Below, piece after piece: positions 16,308-24,871 of a stretch of 40,855 nt of DNA. A program made the position numbers and the translations under genes. Under the pieces are notes generated by a model. It saw nothing but the letters and a program-made list of their open reading frames with translations. It was not told the DNA's origin and searched no databases. Numbering within the stretch: the stretch's first letter is position 1; each line of letters begins with the position of its first letter. The stretch comes from an uncultured Butyricicoccus sp. (GTDB lineage: Bacteria; Bacillota; Clostridia; Oscillospirales; Butyricicoccaceae): contig CALWBL010000016.1 in the NCBI GenBank assembly GCA_944376065.1, forward strand, positions 1-40,855, written 5' to 3'.

Positions 16308-17552
16308 ATGCAAAGAAAGTATGTAAGGAGAATGAAAAAACAAATCACAGCATTTGCATTAGGTTTGCTCATGGCGACAAATCTTATGCCACAAATGACC
16401 GCATCAGCGGCAAGTGTACCAACAAGTAAAACCATAACATTACCATCAGAAAGTATATGGTCAACAGTTGGAGATGTCAAAGTTGAGGTAACTTATACCG
16501 GCTTCATTGGTGAGTTAGATGCAGCAGCAAACGGACTTAGTGATAATGATGGTACTATTAACGGTAAAATACCTGTCTTAAAAGAAGGTTCAGAGATTAA
16601 ATTCAAGATTATTGCTGATGACCCAGCAGCGTATTATAATTTCTGTTATGAAAAGACCCGTTATGATGATTCAGTAACAAACGGTGAATACGGTTGGGAC
16701 GATGCTGGCGGAGGAAGATTTTATTATGATGCACAAAACAGTTATTTTGATGTGCAAGTTTATGGTCAAGCCGATGGTACAAGCAAATTTGCAGCAGGTC
16801 CTTTATTCCAAGATAATTTAAAAGCATTTGGTCGTAAAATAAGCACAAATGAATATTCATATCAAGCAGTAAACGGACTTATGAACTATCAATTTACTGC
16901 AAAGGATAAGCCGGTTGATAACGTTTATATACCACAAGGCGGTGTAGCAGGATATACATTAGGTACAGCACTTACTATCAATGATGAGCAGATTAAAGAA
17001 TTTGAGCAAACTGGAACAATGACATTCTTAAAAGGTGTTAAGGTAATTGGTGAAAATTCGGTTGAGTATCAGCATGTGTACAAAGGTTTAGCTGAATTGC
17101 TTAGATCGAATGTTGAAAAAAAGCCACTGACATTTATTGTGGAAAAAGATGACTCTGGAGTTGCATCTGGTGATGAGCATAATTATGATAATGGTGTAGC
17201 ATATAAAGCAACTGTTACTAATAATACAAATGAATCTGCCAATAACTATTATGCTTTAATATCGTATATTCCAAATGCTGTTAATGGTTATGAGTTTTCA
17301 GGTCAAAGTCACTATTTTGATATAAAATTAAATGCACTTGAAAGCAAAGAATATAAATTCAATTCATTTTTTCCTGCACTTGCAAGCGGAAGTTTTAAAT
17401 TTGTATGGGTAAAATTTGATAGTTTATCAGACAAAGAACAGTTTGATAAAGGTGTTCCATATGCAACTGATATAAACCTTGAAAATCGTCTTCTAAGTGC
17501 AACTAAATCCATTGATTGGATGAAAGAAAATTTTGGTATTGAAATTAAATAA
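16308..17552 (+). CDS. Secreted hypothetical protein with signal peptide
   Basis: A 414-residue exported protein. The start at 16308 has no clear ribosome binding site; ATG 16332 gives a cleaner signal peptide (MKKQITAFALGLLMATN) but has TAAGGAG only one base before it, so either may be right. Cleavage is likely after ASA around residue 34. The mature part is rich in Asn, Asp, Gly and Tyr, looks beta-rich, and has no repeat, cell-wall motif or catalytic signature that I recognise. It lies immediately before an SLH gene, so it is probably a surface protein. Both are enclosed between two terminator repeats as a 2.1-kb unit. Confidence 0.7.
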   Translation: MQRKYVRRMKKQITAFALGLLMATNLMPQMTASAASVPTSKTITLPSESIWSTVGDVKVEVTYTGFIGELDAAANGLSDNDGTINGKIPVLKEGSEIKFKIIADDPAAYYNFCYEKTRYDDSVTNGEYGWDDAGGGRFYYDAQNSYFDVQVYGQADGTSKFAAGPLFQDNLKAFGRKISTNEYSYQAVNGLMNYQFTAKDKPVDNVYIPQGGVAGYTLGTALTINDEQIKEFEQTGTMTFLKGVKVIGENSVEYQHVYKGLAELLRSNVEKKPLTFIVEKDDSGVASGDEHNYDNGVAYKATVTNNTNESANNYYALISYIPNAVNGYEFSGQSHYFDIKLNALESKEYKFNSFFPALASGSFKFVWVKFDSLSDKEQFDKGVPYATDINLENRLLSATKSIDWMKENFGIEIK

Positions 17553-17570
17553 TAATGTGGGTGAACAAAA

Positions 17571-18235
17571 TGAAAAAATAATAAGTCTTATTATTACATG
17601 CTGTATGCTATGCACAAGTGCAATGGCATTTACATTCGAAATTCTAGAAAATAATGATATTTTTACACAAGAAACAATAGAAAATGATAAAGTTTCTGAT
17701 TGGGCGAGAGAAGAATTTGACAAAGCAAATGCACTTGGTCTAGTTCAAGCACTTACTGATAATCCAGCATTTACAGGAAAGATAACCAGAGAACAATTTG
17801 CAGAACTTGTAGTAAATATGACATATGACCGAAAAAGCACTTGATAAAGAAATTGAAGCAGCAGCAAATAACACTTTTACAGATACAACAAATGAAGCAG
17901 TTTTAAAGGCATATAAAGCGGGTATTATAACTGGTGTTGGCGAAAGCAAATTTGACCCAAAAGCAACAACCAATCGTGAGCAGATTGCAACAATGATTTA
18001 TCGTGCAACAGAATACTTAAAAACACAGACAAATAAAGATTTAACACCAAATGCAGGAAATATTGAAAAGTTTACAGATAAAGCTAATATTTCAAGTTGG
18101 GCAGTAGAAGGTGTAGGCAAACTTGCAGCAAATGATATTATGAATGGTACATCTGCTACAACTGCATCTCCTAAGGATTCATGCACAGTAGAACAAAGCA
18201 TACTGCTTATCTATCGTGTTTACGGCAAAGTATAA
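17571..18235 (+). pseudogene. S-layer homology (SLH) surface protein with two A-tract frameshifts
   Basis: The normal start is ATG 17571 after GGGTG, but its frame stops after MKK. One more A in the tract at 17573-17578 would join it to a good signal peptide (IISLIITCCMLCTSAMAF). The frame then runs into an SLH repeat (DWAREEFDKANALGL ... ITREQFAELVVNM) and stops at 17842. Removing one A from the tract at 17831-17835 joins it to the second part (18235). There, two more SLH units are visible: FTDTTNEAVLKAYKAGIITG ... TTNREQIATMIYRA, and FTDKANISSWAVEGVGKLAA. A read-through reading from GTG 17556 would avoid the first lesion. SLH domains hold proteins on cell-wall polymers. Real decay, slippage-based phase variation and sequencing error cannot be separated here. 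Confidence 0.7.
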
Positions 18236-18260
18236 AAACTTTATTTGATAAATAAATATC

Positions 18261-18306
18261 ATTTTAGAGTAATAATGGCTAAATTATGCTATTATTACTC
18301 TTTTTT
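18261..18306 (+). repeat. Copy 2 of the 46-bp terminator direct repeat
   Basis: Same hairpin as at 16162-16207 with one base different, now following the SLH gene. It ends about 40 bases before recognisable cotJC sequence, like the gap between the other recombinase stop and its cotJC junction. Confidence 0.85.
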
Positions 18307-18342
18307 TTGTTTGTATTCTTATTTTATTTATAAAGGTGCATT

Positions 18343-18701
18343 ATAGACAATGATATAGGTACTGAAGAACTTGCTCATCAAGAAATGATTGCTGCTATTG
18401 TGTATCAATTAACAAGAAACCTTACTCCAGAGCAAATTAAAAGAGATGGATTTGATGCATATTTTGTAGACCATACAACAGGAATTTTTCCACAGTCAGC
18501 ATCAGGTTTGCCATTTAGTACAGCTTCACTTCAATGCAAGGGTGACGCTATTACAGACCTGTTTGAGGATTTAGCAGCAGAACAAAAAGCGCGTACAACT
18601 TATGATAATTTACTAAGGCTGATTGATGACCCAGATGTTAGAGACCCTATAAAGTTTCTTCGTCAGCGTGAGGTTACTCATTTCCAACGTTTTGGTGATG
18701 C
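18343..18701 (+). pseudogene. cotJC: Spore-coat Mn catalase CotJC, middle segment (gene interrupted on both sides)
   Basis: Encodes the central two thirds of a CotJC-type manganese catalase of the spore coat. It runs from DIGTEELAHQEM through YFVDHTTGIFPQSASGLPF and EDLAAEQKARTTYDNLLRLI to REVTHFQRFGDA. The metal ligands Glu and His of TEELAH, Glu of AEQKA and His of EVTH are present; the first ligand Glu, in the N-terminal GELAA-like motif, is absent with the missing ~57 codons. After the core at 18689-18701 the frame runs into foreign DNA and adds 20 residues before TAG at 18760. The true C-terminus lies at 33837-33955 in the matching frame. As it stands the gene cannot give a working enzyme. 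Confidence 0.85.
18689..18701 (+). other. Left attachment core (attL), GTTTTGGTGATGC
   Basis: Thirteen bases identical to 33837-33849. Both copies lie in cotJC coding sequence and in the same codon phase (TTT GGT GAT), so recombination between them rebuilds the gene exactly. Confidence 0.85.
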
Positions 18702-18851
18702 AAGTCAGGAAGATTGTAGCAAAATTCTAAGCGACAAATCGGAAGTTGCAGCAGCAAAATAGTAGGCATATGGGAATATTATCGTAGTCTTGTTTTGCAC
18801 TCTGCTTGACGAGACATATAGATTATAACAAAAGTTAAAGGAGGAACAGAA

Positions 18852-19445
18852 ATGAAAAGGAAAATGATTGCTATGCTGGTGGCAATGTTGCTTCTATCTG
18901 GTTGCGGTGGGAATGAAAAAGATGAAGGAAAAGAACAAATCGATTCTTCGGTAAGCTCACTGATGGACAAAAAGCAGGTCGACCAAACAGATATAGCAAA
19001 ACAAGAAGAAACTGCGTTTCCAGGAAGCTATACTGTACCAGATGGGTGGATAAAATCTGATGAATATTCTACGGAAGAAAAGATTTTCTACTTTGAGGAA
19101 GGTCATGAGCAGGACGAATTTCCGGATAATATTTCTATCAATGTTGGAACAAACCAATACAGTTTGGAAAATCACACAGAGTTCAGAAATGCCATTGTTC
19201 AACAGCTTCTTATGCAGCTAGACGGTGTGGATGCTCAGTTAAACGGGGATGGCACCTATACAGAACAGGGTTATGTGCTTTATATTTTTACGATAGATGA
19301 TGGTGATGCAGTAACAAAGCAATATTACATTGTTAAAGATTACGGATTTTGCTTAGTTCACCTTACAAACTTCACAGGCTCAGAAAGCACATATGGGGCA
19401 GCTCAAACCATAGTGGACAGCTTTGTTTGGAAATCTGAAGATTGA
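18852..19445 (+). CDS. Lipoprotein of unknown function
   Basis: A 197-residue exported lipoprotein. AAAGGAGG precedes the ATG. The signal peptide MKRKMIAMLVAMLLLSGC ends in a clear lipobox (LLSGC), so Cys18 is lipidated and anchors the protein outside the cell membrane. An acidic linker to about residue 50 is followed by a domain (FPGSYTVPDGWIKSDE ... AAQTIVDSFVWK) like the small alpha/beta domains found in many Firmicute lipoproteins, of unknown function. It is the first gene inside the cotJC element, and the attL junction is 150 bases upstream. Confidence 0.8.
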   Translation: MKRKMIAMLVAMLLLSGCGGNEKDEGKEQIDSSVSSLMDKKQVDQTDIAKQEETAFPGSYTVPDGWIKSDEYSTEEKIFYFEEGHEQDEFPDNISINVGTNQYSLENHTEFRNAIVQQLLMQLDGVDAQLNGDGTYTEQGYVLYIFTIDDGDAVTKQYYIVKDYGFCLVHLTNFTGSESTYGAAQTIVDSFVWKSED

Positions 19446-19555
19446 TGAGAGCGATTTTGTCAGTTTTATTATACTTGAACACTATGAGAAATTCAACCAT
19501 ACCAAAGTAAGGTAACAATGATACTAGGAAGATAGCAAAAAAAGTCTAAAACTTG

Positions 19556-19573
19556 ATAGCCTAAATTAGACAT
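19556..19573. repeat. Short sequence resembling one at 14141-14157
   Basis: ATAGCCTAAATTAGACAT here and ATAGCCTAAATAGACAT at 14141 differ by one inserted base. GTCTAA at 19543 also pairs with TTAGAC at 19566-19571. Significance unknown. Confidence 0.3.
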
Positions 19574-19690
19574 GTCTTAAAAAATCCCGTATCCATAAAA
19601 ATCGCTATTGAGAATAAGAAAAAAATATAGTAAACTGTTAATAAGATGAGAGGGTTTTCCTTATGATATAAAACAGAAAGGGTGGGAAAT

Positions 19691-20347
19691 ATGTTCGGTT
19701 TTAATCCCATTGGAGTAGGTTTAACCTATACCTATTTATCCGGCACAACACAAAATAATGTCAATCCTAGCAGTATGAAAATACAGGAGCAAGTAAATAC
19801 TGCCAAGACTAATCAGTCATCTGTCAATCAAGGTTCTTCACAATTCACTCTGTCCAATGAACCACAACTTCCTACTATTCGCGAAGGTGTAGACCCTATT
19901 GAATTTGCGGTTAGAAGTCGTATTAAAAACTTGAATAATGATAGTACTCTGAATGCTCAAGAGAGTCAGAAAATGCAACAAACCAAATCTCCTCAAGAAG
20001 TTATGGAAGATGCTGAGTGTCAGACCTGTAAAAAACGTAAATATCAAGACGGTTCAGATGACCCAGGTGTCTCCTATCAGACACCGACCAATATTGCACC
20101 TGAGCAAGCGGCATCTGCTGTAAGAGGTCATGAACAAGAGCATGTAGTTCGAGAGCAAGCGAAAGCTAAGCGTGAAGGCAGAGAGGTTGTTAGTCAGTCT
20201 GTCACCATTCACACGAGTATTTGTCCCGAGTGTGGAGATGTCTACGTCTCTGGAGGTACTACACGAACTACCACCCGAGCAAGTGACATTGCGCAACGGT
20301 TTCAACAAAAGCAACCTGAATCCAGCATTTTCCAAGGAGTTGCTTAA
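19691..20347 (+). CDS. Putative zinc metalloprotease with HEQEH motif
   Basis: A 218-residue protein. The C-terminal half is a conserved unit found widely in bacteria as 'putative metalloprotease': AECQTCKKRKYQDGSDDPGV, then QTPTNIAPEQAASAVRGHEQEH, where HEQEH matches the HEXXH zinc site, then ICPECGDVYVSGG. Cys pairs CQTC and CPEC could bind a structural metal. The N-terminal ~80 residues are Gln-, Asn- and Ser-rich and probably disordered. The start is ATG 19691 after AAAGGGTGGG; an in-frame GTG at 19682 lies in that site. Relatives are often SprA-related. Protease activity is inferred from the motif only. Confidence 0.7.
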   Translation: MFGFNPIGVGLTYTYLSGTTQNNVNPSSMKIQEQVNTAKTNQSSVNQGSSQFTLSNEPQLPTIREGVDPIEFAVRSRIKNLNNDSTLNAQESQKMQQTKSPQEVMEDAECQTCKKRKYQDGSDDPGVSYQTPTNIAPEQAASAVRGHEQEHVVREQAKAKREGREVVSQSVTIHTSICPECGDVYVSGGTTRTTTRASDIAQRFQQKQPESSIFQGVA

Positions 20348-20510
20348 TAAATTATTATATTACGCATAAAGAAACCATGTATAAACTAGACTTTACTGTA
20401 TATCATAATGATATAAATATGAAGTTTGCCGCTGGATGGAATATGACCAGCTTTTGAGATATAGCTAATTATTATTCCTATATAAAAAAAGAGCATAATT
20501 AGATAAACTG

Positions 20511-20534
20511 AACCGCACAATAAATTGTGCGGTT
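20511..20534. terminator. Bidirectional hairpin between convergent genes
   Basis: AACCGCACAA and TTGTGCGGTT pair perfectly around a 4-base loop, with TTTTCTCATTT on the + side. It separates the metalloprotease gene from the DUF4230 gene. Confidence 0.7.
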
Positions 20535-20537
20535 TTC

Positions 20538-21167
20538 TCATTTATATATAAACTTTATCTCATATTTATTCATATCATACTCAGCGCTAAAAAAACTTGT
20601 CAATATTGTTTCTGCGTTAATTTTAGCATTGTCATATAACCCATTTTTAATTGCATTATTTTGTGCATTTTGTTTTAGTTTTTCTTGAGCTTTATTATTT
20701 TCAGATAAAGAAATTTTAGTAAAAATACTTTCGTATTCATGGTATACTTCAAATGAACCATCAACTATTTGATTGCTTAAAATTTTAACTTTAGGTAATG
20801 TAACTGTTATAATATTATCTTTTATATTCCATTTTATATCTTGAAAATCAAAACCCGCTTTTATTATTACATCGTAACTGTAAATATATTTACTCTGTGT
20901 AAATGGTATTTCTATTCCCCATAATTCTCTAGCACTTTGGATCACATTAACTTCAGTGCAGTAAACCGATTGAGTCACTAACTCACCAATATTTTCAAAT
21001 CCTATTTCTGTTGTTTTTGTTTTGCTTATTATATAGTTCCCAGTTTCTGCTGTAAGTAACATAATGACGATAATTGCTATTAAAAATATAATAATATATT
21101 TTTTGGCAGTTTTTTTTATAATATATTCAACTTTTCGTTTAGAATATATAAGTTTATTTTCTTGCAT
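20538..21167 (-). CDS. DUF4230 membrane-anchored protein
   Basis: A 209-residue protein with a short basic N-terminus, one membrane segment (YIIIFLIAIIVIMLLT, about residues 25-42) and an extracytoplasmic domain matching DUF4230: ELVTQSVYCTEV near the start, YSYDVIIKAGFDFQDIKWNI, then ITVTLPKVKIL, and a C-terminal helix. The start is ATG 21167, with CAGGAG 9-10 bases before; a TTG two codons upstream is less likely. Single gene, convergent with the metalloprotease and upstream of the thi terminator. Function of the family is unknown. Confidence 0.75.
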   Translation of the reverse strand: MQENKLIYSKRKVEYIIKKTAKKYIIIFLIAIIVIMLLTAETGNYIISKTKTTEIGFENIGELVTQSVYCTEVNVIQSARELWGIEIPFTQSKYIYSYDVIIKAGFDFQDIKWNIKDNIITVTLPKVKILSNQIVDGSFEVYHEYESIFTKISLSENNKAQEKLKQNAQNNAIKNGLYDNAKINAETILTSFFSAEYDMNKYEIKFIYK

Positions 21168-21341
21168 AAACAAACTCTCCTGTCGCTTATTAAAACAAAT
21201 CCTTATATTAAATTATAGCAACCATATGCAGAATATATGTTGTTTATAATTGTTACTTTTTATATTCCTGGCATACATATGTTTTTTTACATTTTGTAAC
21301 TTCACCATATTCAATAGCACTTATTGATTGTATGACTTAAA

Positions 21342-21383
21342 AATTAAAGGTTTGCTGTCTATACAATACAGACAGCAAACCTT
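21342..21383 (-). terminator. Intrinsic terminator of the thi operon
   Basis: On the minus strand AAGGTTTGCTGTCT pairs with AGACAGCAAACCTT and is followed by TAATTTTTAAG. It lies about 90 bases after the last thi gene. Confidence 0.8.
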
Positions 21384-21470
21384 CTGCTTATCAAGTTATA
21401 TAAAATTTATAAATTTAATTGAAGATAAAAGTTTATATTATATGACTTATATCAAATTAAACATCTCATA

Positions 21471-22040
21471 TTAAATATTCAATTCATTCATATAATACTG
21501 CATCATACATATTCCATATGCACCATTATTTAAAGCTAGATGTTCATTTTCTGGATTTATTCCGCCAATAGCATAAACGGGAATACGAACATTTTGACAT
21601 ATATCTTTTAAAAACTCCAGCCCTCTTGCGGGTAAATCATGCTTACAAGCAGTGTTAAAAATATGTCCTGCTATTATGTAATCTGCACCTAGTTTTTGAG
21701 CTGTAATTGCCTCATCAATAGAGTGAACTGAAACACCCAAAAGTGCAACATTTTTTTTAATTTCTGGATTTTCTATAAGCTTGTAAAGTGGCACATGCAA
21801 GCGATTGATATTTAATGCTTGACAGGCTTTAAAATAAGAATGAAGTATGAGCCTATCTTTTAAAATAGGTTTTATTTTACTTGCAAAGCTTATATATTCA
21901 TCTAAAGTTAAATCCTTTTCACGCAGAATAAAATATTCAATATCATTTCTATGGGAAAGTGATTTCAATCGCTCTATAAAATTATCTTTGCAAAGTTTTC
22001 TATTGGTAATACAAATTCTTTTACACATAAACATAATCAT
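21471..22040 (-). CDS. tenI: TenI-type thiazole tautomerase (ThiE paralogue)
   Basis: A 189-residue TIM-barrel protein of the ThiE/TenI family. I call it TenI rather than thiamine-phosphate synthase for three reasons. The ThiE signatures ND and DGVHLGQ are replaced (LHSYFKAC, NRLHVPLY). The stretch SVHSIDEAITAQKLGADYII closely follows TenI. The catalytic His of TenI is conserved in AGHIFNTACK. TenI aromatises the product of ThiG to the usable thiazole carboxylate phosphate. It is the last gene of thiS-F-G-H-tenI. The start overlaps the end of thiH; ATG 22040 and ATG 22028 are both possible and translation is probably coupled. ThiE activity is not excluded without structure or assays. Confidence 0.75.
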   Translation of the reverse strand: MIMFMCKRICITNRKLCKDNFIERLKSLSHRNDIEYFILREKDLTLDEYISFASKIKPILKDRLILHSYFKACQALNINRLHVPLYKLIENPEIKKNVALLGVSVHSIDEAITAQKLGADYIIAGHIFNTACKHDLPARGLEFLKDICQNVRIPVYAIGGINPENEHLALNNGAYGICMMQYYMNELNI

Positions 22041-23175
22041 TCATAACTGGTTGCAAGCCACGCTCACAAATTGCTTGTAAAACCTCATCAACATTTCTTG
22101 TATCTGCAATTTCAAACTGGTCATCACCTTGTTCCGCTTCATCAGTATGACCGCCAATACCAGTTGATACACCAGCAGAAATTTTAGTTGCACAGATATT
22201 TATAACATTATCTCTAAATTCTGCGCGTTCACGGGTGGATATAGTTATATTTGCAAATGGTAAAAACAATCTATATGCACACATAACCTGTAAAAGTTGG
22301 CGCTCATGCACATCTTTAGGATTTATTTTATCGTTATTTATTATTGGGCGAAGTCGTGGGCATGAAATAGAAATTTCTGCATGAGGATACTTTCTTTGCA
22401 GTAAATAAGCATGCATACCTGTTGCAAAAGCATCTTTTCTAAAGTCATCTAGCCCTAAAAGCGCAGCAAAAGCAACTCCACGCATACCTCCCATTAAAGC
22501 ACGTTCTTGAGCCTCAATTCTATATGGAAAAATACGTTTATGTCCTGCTAAATGCAAGGTTTCATATTTATCTGAATTATATGTTTCCTGAAAAACGGTT
22601 ACATAATCTACACCGCATTTATGTAAATATTCATATTCATTTGAATTCATTGGATAAACTTCTATTCCAACCATTTTAAAATATTTTTTTGCTATTTCGC
22701 ATGCTTTACCTATATACTGAACATCACTCATATTTCGGCTTTCACCGGTTAAAATAAGTATTTCCTCGAGTCCTGTTTTAGAAATTGCCTGCATTTCTTT
22801 TTCTATTGCATCATAATCGAGTTTGGCACGTCTAATTTTATTATGGCAGTTAAAACCACAATAAACACAGTAGTTTTCGCAGTAGTTAGAAATATAAATC
22901 GGTGTAAAAACATAAATATTATCGCCAAAGAATTGACGTTTCTTTTCTCTTGCACGTTTTGCAATCTGTTCTAAAAATGGCAAAGCAGCAGGTGAAAGTA
23001 AAGATCCAAAATCATGGGGGGCTAAAACATCAGCTTTTAAAGCATTTTGAACATCTTTTTCTGTATATTTATTTTGATTATAGCATTTATATGCGTTTAT
23101 GACTTTATTTCTAATTTCAGGATTTATCTGCTCCATATCAGGCAAATATTCCATATGATTTAATCGTTTTTCCAT
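22021..23175 (-). CDS. thiH: 2-iminoacetate synthase ThiH
   Basis: A 384-residue radical SAM enzyme that cleaves tyrosine to dehydroglycine (2-iminoacetate) for thiazole synthesis; it replaces the oxygen-dependent ThiO in anaerobes. The iron-sulfur cluster motif CX3CX2C is seen as CENYCVYC around residue 95. The downstream GEIEVYPMN-type segment and the C-terminal biotin/thiamin-synthesis-associated region (SISCPRLRPI, STRERAEFRDN) are intact. The start is ATG 23175 because GAGGAG lies 7 bases before; this site overlaps the stop of thiG. A longer frame from 23190 begins inside thiG and is less likely. Confidence 0.93.
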   Translation of the reverse strand: MEKRLNHMEYLPDMEQINPEIRNKVINAYKCYNQNKYTEKDVQNALKADVLAPHDFGSLLSPAALPFLEQIAKRAREKKRQFFGDNIYVFTPIYISNYCENYCVYCGFNCHNKIRRAKLDYDAIEKEMQAISKTGLEEILILTGESRNMSDVQYIGKACEIAKKYFKMVGIEVYPMNSNEYEYLHKCGVDYVTVFQETYNSDKYETLHLAGHKRIFPYRIEAQERALMGGMRGVAFAALLGLDDFRKDAFATGMHAYLLQRKYPHAEISISCPRLRPIINNDKINPKDVHERQLLQVMCAYRLFLPFANITISTRERAEFRDNVINICATKISAGVSTGIGGHTDEAEQGDDQFEIADTRNVDEVLQAICERGLQPVMNDYVYV

Positions 23176-23186
23176 ATTTTCACTCC

Positions 23187-23954
23187 TCAATCTGCAAGAA
23201 ATCCAGTTAGCGGAGAAGATGCAGCCGCACCGCTATCAAGCACACGGCCTAAGCCAGCAAGATATGCAGTTCTTCCTGCCTCTATTGCCTTGCCAAAAGC
23301 CTCAGCCATTTGAGGAATATTGCCTGCTGTTGCAATTGCAGTATTTGCCATAACAGCTGCACAACCCATTTCCATAGCTTCACATGCTTGACTAGGTCTG
23401 CCAATACCTGCATCAACAATAATAGGTAAATCTATTTCATCAATTAAAATTTTTATGAAATCACGAGTAGCTAAGCCTTTATTAGATCCAATAGGTGCAG
23501 CAAGCGGCATAATACAGCTCGCACCTACATTTGCTAAATCTCTTGCAACATTTAAATCAGGATACATATAAGGCATTACAACAAAACCATCATTTGCCAA
23601 GATTTCAGTGGCTTTTATTGTTTCTGTATTATCTGGTAAAAGATATTTAGAATCTCGCATAATCTCAACTTTTACAAAATTACCGCAACCACAAGCCCTT
23701 GCAAGTTTTGCAATTCTTACTGCTTCTTCTGCTGTTCTTGCACCAGATGTGTTTGGAAGTAAGGTTATGCCCTCGGGAATATAATCTAAAATATTATCTG
23801 TTTCAGAGTTTGCACGTCTTAAAGCCAGTGTTATAATTTGTGCTTTTGCATGTTTTATGGCTGCGTCTATTAGATCAAGTGAATATTTGCCAGAACCTAA
23901 AACGAATCTTGAAGTAAATTCATGTCCACCTAGCTTAAAAACATCTTTATTCAT
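23187..23954 (-). CDS. thiG: Thiazole synthase ThiG
   Basis: A 255-residue TIM-barrel enzyme that forms the thiazole ring from deoxyxylulose 5-phosphate, dehydroglycine and the ThiS thiocarboxylate. The Schiff-base lysine lies in NFVKVEIM (about residue 95). The phosphate-binding loops ([37 protein letters not shown]) are normal, as is the length. AGAGGTG precedes the ATG. Operon order thiS-F-G-H-tenI, with 14 bases to thiF. Confidence 0.95.
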   Translation of the reverse strand: MNKDVFKLGGHEFTSRFVLGSGKYSLDLIDAAIKHAKAQIITLALRRANSETDNILDYIPEGITLLPNTSGARTAEEAVRIAKLARACGCGNFVKVEIMRDSKYLLPDNTETIKATEILANDGFVVMPYMYPDLNVARDLANVGASCIMPLAAPIGSNKGLATRDFIKILIDEIDLPIIVDAGIGRPSQACEAMEMGCAAVMANTAIATAGNIPQMAEAFGKAIEAGRTAYLAGLGRVLDSGAAASSPLTGFLAD

Positions 23955-23968
23955 AAAAAATACACCTC

Positions 23969-24601
23969 TTAAACATTATTTTCATTTAATAATAATCTCA
24001 TTATCATAGTAGCCTGATGAGATGCACAAACAGCAACTCTGGGTGACATAAGTCCTAAACCATCTGAAATATCACTTTGGCCATCTCCGCAGATATATAA
24101 ATTTTTAATTGGATTTGTAGTTTTTATAAGATTTGCAGTGTTAAAACCGGCCATTCCATTGCCCGAAACAATTTTTACATCTTTTAAAGTGCTTAAAAGA
24201 GTTTGTATAAGCATGGCTTTTTGGTCTGGCTTATCAAATGCTTCACATATAATATCGCAACCAGAAAATAAGCTTACCGCATTTTCACTTGTAATTTTAA
24301 CTTGGTGTAACTGATAGTTTAAATATGGATTTATCTTAATTAAATGTTCATATAAAGCGGTGGTTTTAGGTCTACCAATATCAGAAAGAACATAATTTTG
24401 ACGGTTTATATTTGTTATATCCACATTATCAAAATCAACTAAAATCAGTTTGCCTATTCCCAGTCTAGTAAGATAAACAGCTATATTTGAACCTAAACCA
24501 CCTAAACCTGCAATACCTACACAGGAATTTGCAAATTTTTTCTGGATTTCAACTCCATGACGCTCAGCCAAAGCATTAAATAATTCTTTTTCTGTAACCA
24601 T
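23969..24601 (-). CDS. thiF: ThiS adenylyltransferase ThiF
   Basis: A 210-residue E1-like enzyme that adenylates the C-terminal glycine of ThiS so that sulfur can be loaded. The nucleotide-binding loop [11 protein letters not shown], the acidic strand [10 protein letters not shown] and the NINRQNY segment are as in the family. This is the short ThiF form common in clostridia, without the long C-terminal extension. Its ATG overlaps the stop of thiS by one base (TGATG), so translation is coupled. No CXXC zinc pair is evident. Confidence 0.9.
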   Translation of the reverse strand: MVTEKELFNALAERHGVEIQKKFANSCVGIAGLGGLGSNIAVYLTRLGIGKLILVDFDNVDITNINRQNYVLSDIGRPKTTALYEHLIKINPYLNYQLHQVKITSENAVSLFSGCDIICEAFDKPDQKAMLIQTLLSTLKDVKIVSGNGMAGFNTANLIKTTNPIKNLYICGDGQSDISDGLGLMSPRVAVCASHQATMIMRLLLNENNV

Positions 24602-24798
24602 CAGCCACCACCTACAAAATGCACTATTTCTACTACATCACCATCTTTTAAAAATATGTTATTAAAATTTTCTCTTGATAGTATCTCGCCATTATATTCA
24701 ACTGCTACTCTGTCGGCTGATAAATTTTGTTTTTGTAAAAGCTCGGATATATTTCCCGAAAAATCGGTTAAAAATTCACCATTTACTTTAATTTTCAT
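24601..24798 (-). CDS. thiS: Sulfur carrier protein ThiS
   Basis: A 65-residue ubiquitin-like protein ending in Gly-Gly, the end that becomes a thiocarboxylate and donates sulfur to ThiG. Typical stretches are MKIKVNGE, VAVEYNGEILSRENF and DGDVVEIVHFVGGG. The start is ATG 24798, with AAGGGG just upstream; a longer frame to 24831 would begin inside the leader hairpin. First gene of the thi operon. Confidence 0.93.
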   Translation of the reverse strand: MKIKVNGEFLTDFSGNISELLQKQNLSADRVAVEYNGEILSRENFNNIFLKDGDVVEIVHFVGGG

Positions 24799-24814
24799 AT
24801 GAAAACCCCTTTCT

Positions 24815-24871
24815 AAAATAAAAAGCACCACAAAGAAACTACACCCGTGGTGGTGTACCCCTTTGTGATGC
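24815..24871 (-). promoter_or_regulatory. thi leader hairpin with terminator features and an alternative pairing
   Basis: On the minus strand GCATCACAAAG pairs with CTTTGTGGTGC (one G-U) and is followed by TTTTTATTTT, 17 bases before the thiS start codon. An inner stem TACACC/GGTGTA forms inside it. CACCAC in the loop can instead pair with GTGGTG of the 3' arm, which would break the terminator. No TPP riboswitch consensus is seen here. A weak promoter (TTGACA at 24918-24913, poor -10) lies just upstream, so the hairpin is close to the transcript start. Confidence 0.5.

Larger units (their letters stand above)
14181..18342 (+). mobile_element. Right end of a second putative element in cotJC (left end outside window)
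   Basis: The catalase coding sequence starts abruptly near 18345, without its first ~57 codons. The DNA on its left is a recombinase module with its terminator and an SLH cassette. No copy of the missing cotJC 5' end exists in the window, so if this is an integrated element it extends left beyond position 1 and would contain the restriction and defence genes. Only the right-hand module is marked here. The boundary is judged from protein homology alone; no repeated core could be identified. Confidence 0.4.

Noticed and set aside
21471..22040. Thiamine-phosphate synthase ThiE
   Set aside because: The ThiE ND and DGVHLGQ signatures are missing while the TenI signatures and catalytic His are present.
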